Below, piece by piece: positions 62,746 through 64,000 of a DNA stretch of 64,000 nucleotides; position 1 is the first letter of the stretch, and each line of letters begins with the position of its first letter. A model generated the notes under the pieces. The model was not told where the DNA came from. It saw only the letters and a program-made list of their open reading frames with translations, and ran no database searches. The position numbers and the translations under genes were made by a program. The stretch is from Thermaerobacter sp. PB12/4term. Lineage in GTDB: Bacteria > Bacillota > Sulfobacillia > Thermaerobacterales > Thermaerobacteraceae. The DNA lies in assembly GCF_003403315.2 (NCBI RefSeq), contig NZ_CP048407.1:806001-870000 (forward strand), written 5' to 3'.

Positions 62746-64000
62746 ATGTGGGCCGGCGTGGCAAGCCGGGTCATCACGCCCCACGGGTCCTGGGCCATGG
62801 ACGGTTATATCCTGCGGGACGGGCCTTCCACCGGGGTCCTTGACGACCTGTGGGCGCAGGCACTCTGGCTGGACGACGGTCAGCGACAGGCGGTGCTGGT
62901 CACTCTGGACCTGGTGGGGGTGGACGAGCCCTTCACCGCGCAACTGCGGGCGGCCATCGCGGGGCGGTTCGGGGTGCCGGGGCACCACGTTCTGGTGGCG
63001 GCGTCCCATACCCACTCCGGGCCGTCGGGCTTTGTCTCCCTTTGGGATCCGGAGGCGCTGCGGTCACCGCTGCGGGACCTGGTGACCGGTCAGGTGGTGG
63101 AGGCGGTGGGCGATGCCCGGCACGGCGCCAGGCCGTGCCGGTGGCAGGTATGCCACGCCACGGTGCGGGGTGTGGGCGCGGGCCGGAACGATCCGGCAGA
63201 GCCTTCAGAAGGGGACGCATCCCTTTTGCTTCTCTGGGGTCGTGACGGCACGTTACTCGCGGTGGTCGTCCATTATGCCTGCCACCCCACCGTGCTGGGA
63301 CCTGACAACCGCCTGATGGCTACGGACTTCGTGGGGCCTATGCGGCGGGCCCTGGCGGCCGCGTTGGCGGAAGCGGGGCTGGGCCGGCCTGCGGTCTTGT
63401 TCGTCAACGGGGCGGCGGCCGACGTCAGCACCCGTTTCACGCGCCGCACCCAGACACCAGCTGAGGCCCGCAGGCTGGGCACGCTTTTGGCCGCCCAGGT
63501 GCTGCCGGCGGTGCTGGCGGCGCGGTTCGAGGACGCGGAGGAGGCAGTGGCGTCCGGTGCCATCGGGGCATGGGAACTCCAGGTGGACCTCCCGGGGCCC
63601 ACGGGCGGGGATGCGGCTGCCCAGGTTCTGGGAAGAACCGGCGCGGGTGCAGGTTCGCCCGCCCGAGGTGGGGGGGCACCAGCCGGGGATGACCCGGACA
63701 TGGAACGGGAGATCGCCCGGGTGCGGGAGGAGCTCGAGGAAGCAAGCCGGTCGGGTGGGGACTCGCACCGCTTGCGACTGTTACGCGCTCGCCTGGAAGG
63801 GCTGATGGCGCGGCGTCTGTGGCTGGCGCCCGTGTCCCGGGTCCGGCTGCCCCTTCAAGTGTTGGCCGCAAGCGATCTTGCCTGGATCGCCATCCCTGCC
63901 GAGGTGGATCACCGGTTGGGGGATGCTATTCGAGCTGCAAGTCCATTCCAACATACCTTCATCGCGGGGTATGCCAACGGTTATGCCGGCTATATTCTGA
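62746..64000 (+). CDS. Neutral/alkaline non-lysosomal ceramidase-like hydrolase (3' end outside window)
   Basis: An open frame of at least 418 codons from ATG 62746 (GGGAGGCGG upstream) to the window end. VLVAASHTHSGPSGF is the ceramidase-family zinc/His motif. VVVHYACHPTVLG with the nearby LMATDFVG, then PAVLFVNGAAADVSTRF and the terminal HTFIAGYANGYAGYI also match the N-terminal ceramidase domain. Prokaryotic relatives act on amide-linked lipids or unknown substrates. In this operon it may release or process an amino sugar conjugate. A low-complexity insert lies near residues 285-315. Confidence 0.8.
   Translation, partial: MWAGVASRVITPHGSWAMDGYILRDGPSTGVLDDLWAQALWLDDGQRQAVLVTLDLVGVDEPFTAQLRAAIAGRFGVPGHHVLVAASHTHSGPSGFVSLWDPEALRSPLRDLVTGQVVEAVGDARHGARPCRWQVCHATVRGVGAGRNDPAEPSEGDASLLLLWGRDGTLLAVVVHYACHPTVLGPDNRLMATDFVGPMRRALAAALAEAGLGRPAVLFVNGAAADVSTRFTRRTQTPAEARRLGTLLAAQVLPAVLAARFEDAEEAVASGAIGAWELQVDLPGPTGGDAAAQVLGRTGAGAGSPARGGGAPAGDDPDMEREIARVREELEEASRSGGDSHRLRLLRARLEGLMARRLWLAPVSRVRLPLQVLAASDLAWIAIPAEVDHRLGDAIRAASPFQHTFIAGYANGYAGYIL

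Overview
The window looks like chromosomal DNA from a high-GC thermophilic member of the Bacillota, probably Thermaerobacter-like (inferred from GTG/TTG/CTG starts, strong GGAGG ribosome sites, long Ala/Pro/Gly/Arg-rich insertions in ordinary enzymes, MotAB flagellar stators, an RsbU/RsbT/STAS partner-switching set, an SLH-anchored subtilase and two MurJ-type flippases). No rRNA, tRNA or CRISPR array was seen. Base composition changes sharply: most of the window is very GC-rich, about 39.9-51.2 kb is clearly AT-richer, and 20.7-24.1 kb and 27.9-29.7 kb are mildly so.

Layout. 0-4.4 kb: the end of a dipeptide/oligopeptide ABC transporter operon (two permeases, two ATPases). 4.7-6.7 kb: a MurJ-like flippase on the minus strand. 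6.8-16.3 kb: motility and signalling, with motA-motB behind a sigma-D-like promoter, an HD-GYP protein, a small secreted protein, an RsbU-type phosphatase, a small orphan ORF, an RsbT/RsbW-like ATPase, a STAS protein and a FapA-like protein. 16.4-20.5 kb: a second MurJ paralogue and a secreted subtilase with three SLH repeats. 20.7-24.1 kb: a two-gene cassette of a HEPN-like protein and a roughly 970-residue protein with two P-loop domains, the first carrying a KGGVGRS motif. This is the best candidate for an undescribed (defence-like) system. Two perfect hairpins follow it. 24.5-27.9 kb: a glycosyltransferase and a FetAB-like ABC exporter. 27.9-29.7 kb: a DUF4411/PIN-type protein with an XRE-ImmA/IrrE metallopeptidase.

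30.1-53.9 kb is a large surface-polysaccharide locus. It starts with two degraded tandem copies of a polymerase-glycosyltransferase-phosphoglycosyltransferase block, followed by an ISL3-type transposase fossil and an intact polyprenyl glycosylphosphotransferase. The AT-rich core then encodes a polysialyltransferase-like enzyme and six enzymes matching a complete CMP-legionaminic-acid-type pathway (acetyltransferase, aminotransferase, cytidylyltransferase, synthase, hydrolysing 2-epimerase, 4,6-dehydratase), two family-2 glycosyltransferases and a Wzy/ligase-like protein. A Wzz-type chain-length regulator split by an IS3-family element and a CpsD-type tyrosine kinase close the locus.

54.1-64 kb holds an X-Pro dipeptidase/CocE-type hydrolase, an RpiR regulator and a divergent mannose-family PTS operon (IIC, IID, SIS protein, IIA, IIB, second SIS protein, ceramidase-like hydrolase running off the end). 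IID is split by a second, inverted copy of the same IS3 element. Both IS copies keep 3-bp target duplications, and removing them restores the host genes in frame. Several genes differ from their expected frame by one base in or beside a short homopolymer. This is either real decay or a base-calling problem, and it should be settled before these genes are treated as dead.
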